Source: Gemmatimonadota bacterium
GTDB lineage: Bacteria > Gemmatimonadota > Gemmatimonadetes > Longimicrobiales > Gaopeijiaceae
Direction of reading: 5' to 3'
Assembly (NCBI GenBank): GCA_002731735.1
Contig: PCCM01000046.1
Location: 3,005 to 8,986 of the forward strand
DNA: 5,982 nt
The notes beneath the pieces are model-generated. The model saw only the letters and a list, made by a program, of their open reading frames with translations, was not told where the DNA came from and did not search any database. How positions within the stretch are numbered: the stretch's first letter is position 1; every line of letters begins with the position of its first letter. Made by a program: the position numbers and the translations under genes. This document shows positions 5,863 to 5,982 of this stretch, piece after piece.

Positions 5863-5982
5863 GTTACACTCGCCTCCTCGTTGTGGCCGCCGTGCTGATC
5901 CCGCGACACACGGCAACAGCGCGACGAGCGTCAAGAGCATCGACAGGAGGGCGACGGACGGGCCTGCCTTGTAGCAGACATC
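5863..5982. other. Region downstream of pckA with no supported gene
   Basis: No reading frame here has both a credible start and a ribosome binding site. A 6-bp inverted repeat (GCCGTG at 5889-5894, CACGGC at 5909-5914) has a 14-nt loop and no T-run, so I do not call it a terminator. On the minus strand, the bases from 5982 to about 5900 encode a hydrophobic stretch (ALLSMLLTLVALLPCVAGSA) that resembles a signal peptide. The frame then runs antisense into pckA, so it is probably chance. Confidence 0.5.

Noticed and set aside
5889..5914. Possible terminator hairpin after pckA
   Set aside because: The stem is only 6 bp with a 14-nt loop and no following T-run on either strand.
4915..5940. A 341-codon minus-strand open frame with a signal-peptide-like start
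   Set aside because: It runs antisense through the middle of pckA, whose family motifs are all intact. Beyond the hydrophobic start the translation is rich in Arg, His and Pro without domain features.

Overview
The window is a GC-rich bacterial chromosomal segment with four protein genes and no tRNA, rRNA, CRISPR array or insertion sequence that I can see. Three genes lie head-to-tail on the minus strand: an Omp85-type outer-membrane barrel protein, a sigma-70 factor, and a secreted or outer-membrane protein cut by the left edge. The fourth, pckA, is divergent on the plus strand. The genes show a double-membrane cell: two have signal peptides followed by amphipathic barrel-like strands. The sigma factor is short, lacks region 1.1 and has a Bacteroidetes-like region 2.4 (FISYAVWWIRQ). 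The barrel proteins resemble families I associate with Gemmatimonadota. I infer a Gemmatimonadota or other FCB-group bacterium with moderate confidence; the sequence does not prove it.

Layout. Positions 1-1267 (minus) hold the first 422 codons of a predicted outer-membrane protein whose 3' end lies outside the window. Positions 1319-2176 (minus) encode the 285-residue sigma factor. Positions 2177-2390 are a 214-bp leader and intergenic region with a plausible promoter, a GAAC-N4-GTTC palindrome and a tandem imperfect repeat. Positions 2391-4184 (minus) encode a 597-residue single-POTRA Omp85-family protein. Positions 4185-4260 are a compact divergent intergenic region with a mirrored ACCTGAG motif in front of both start codons. 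Positions 4261-5862 (plus) encode a complete ATP-dependent phosphoenolpyruvate carboxykinase. Positions 5863-5982 show no supported gene.

How the genes relate. PckA is a cytosolic gluconeogenic enzyme with no obvious functional link to its neighbours. The two minus-strand envelope genes flank a sigma factor. This suggests, but does not show, that the sigma factor and the envelope proteins are co-regulated. The sigma factor departs from the primary-sigma consensus in region 2.2, so it may be a specialised paralogue rather than the housekeeping factor. I found no clear new multi-gene system. The most interesting leads are the divergent sigma factor, its structured leader with an SOS-box-like palindrome, and the poorly characterised envelope protein downstream of it.
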